From Desulfuromusa sp. (GTDB lineage: Bacteria; Desulfobacterota; Desulfuromonadia; Desulfuromonadales; Geopsychrobacteraceae), in NCBI GenBank assembly GCA_021647765.1, contig JAKIUD010000110.1:1-6248 (forward strand): a stretch of 6,248 bases of DNA, written 5' to 3'. Each line of letters opens with the position of its first letter. Position 1 is the first letter of the stretch. This document shows positions 6,238 through 6,248 of this stretch, in pieces. The translations under genes and the position numbers were made by a program. The notes beneath the pieces were generated by a model. That model ran no database searches. It was given only the letters and a program-made list of their open reading frames with translations, and was not told the DNA's origin.

Positions 6238-6248
6238 GGACCTCGATG

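Larger units (their letters stand above)
5942..6248. other. 307-bp region upstream of corC without an intact gene
   Basis: Holds the corC ribosome-binding site, the REP-like array, the transposase-start remnant and the edge hairpin described separately. I see no convincing promoter for corC. TTGACA occurs on the minus strand at 6173-6168 but has no -10 box at proper distance. No end of an upstream gene such as ybeY is recognisable before the window ends. Confidence 0.6.

Overview
The window looks like chromosomal housekeeping DNA from a Gram-negative bacterium with an LPS-bearing outer membrane. It holds three genes for the lipopolysaccharide core sugar Kdo and CTP (kdsB, pyrG, kdsA), plus apolipoprotein N-acyltransferase (lnt) and a CorC-type CBS protein. 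The order kdsB-pyrG-kdsA, a KdsA of the Aquifex-like metal-dependent class, moderate GC content, and GGGACTGTCCC-type repeats next to a transposase-like start together suggest the Desulfuromonas/Geobacter lineage (former Deltaproteobacteria). This placement is inference from remembered gene order and protein resemblance; no search was run.

All five genes lie on the minus strand, so they are transcribed from right to left. From right to left: (1) 5942-6248 is non-coding and holds an array of REP-like palindromes, the apparent start of a REP-associated transposase reading frame, and a perfect hairpin at the edge. (2) corC (5081-5941, GTG start) and lnt (3567-5081) overlap by one base (TGATG). 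(3) 3285-3566 is a gap carrying a compact MITE-like element with short terminal inverted repeats and a possible 5-bp target duplication. (4) kdsB (2526-3284) is followed by a 164-bp gap with a weak terminator-like hairpin and a candidate promoter. (5) pyrG (754-2361) overlaps kdsA by four bases (ATGA). kdsA runs off the left end and lacks only its C-terminus.

The genes serve one theme, building the outer membrane. KdsA makes Kdo-8-phosphate, PyrG makes CTP, and KdsB uses CTP to activate Kdo for transfer to lipid A. Lnt completes lipoprotein maturation in the inner membrane. CorC is commonly found beside lnt, but its exact role is less certain.

I found no undescribed biological system among the genes, which are all recognisable and intact apart from the edge truncation. 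The most unusual material is the repeat DNA in the two larger gaps.
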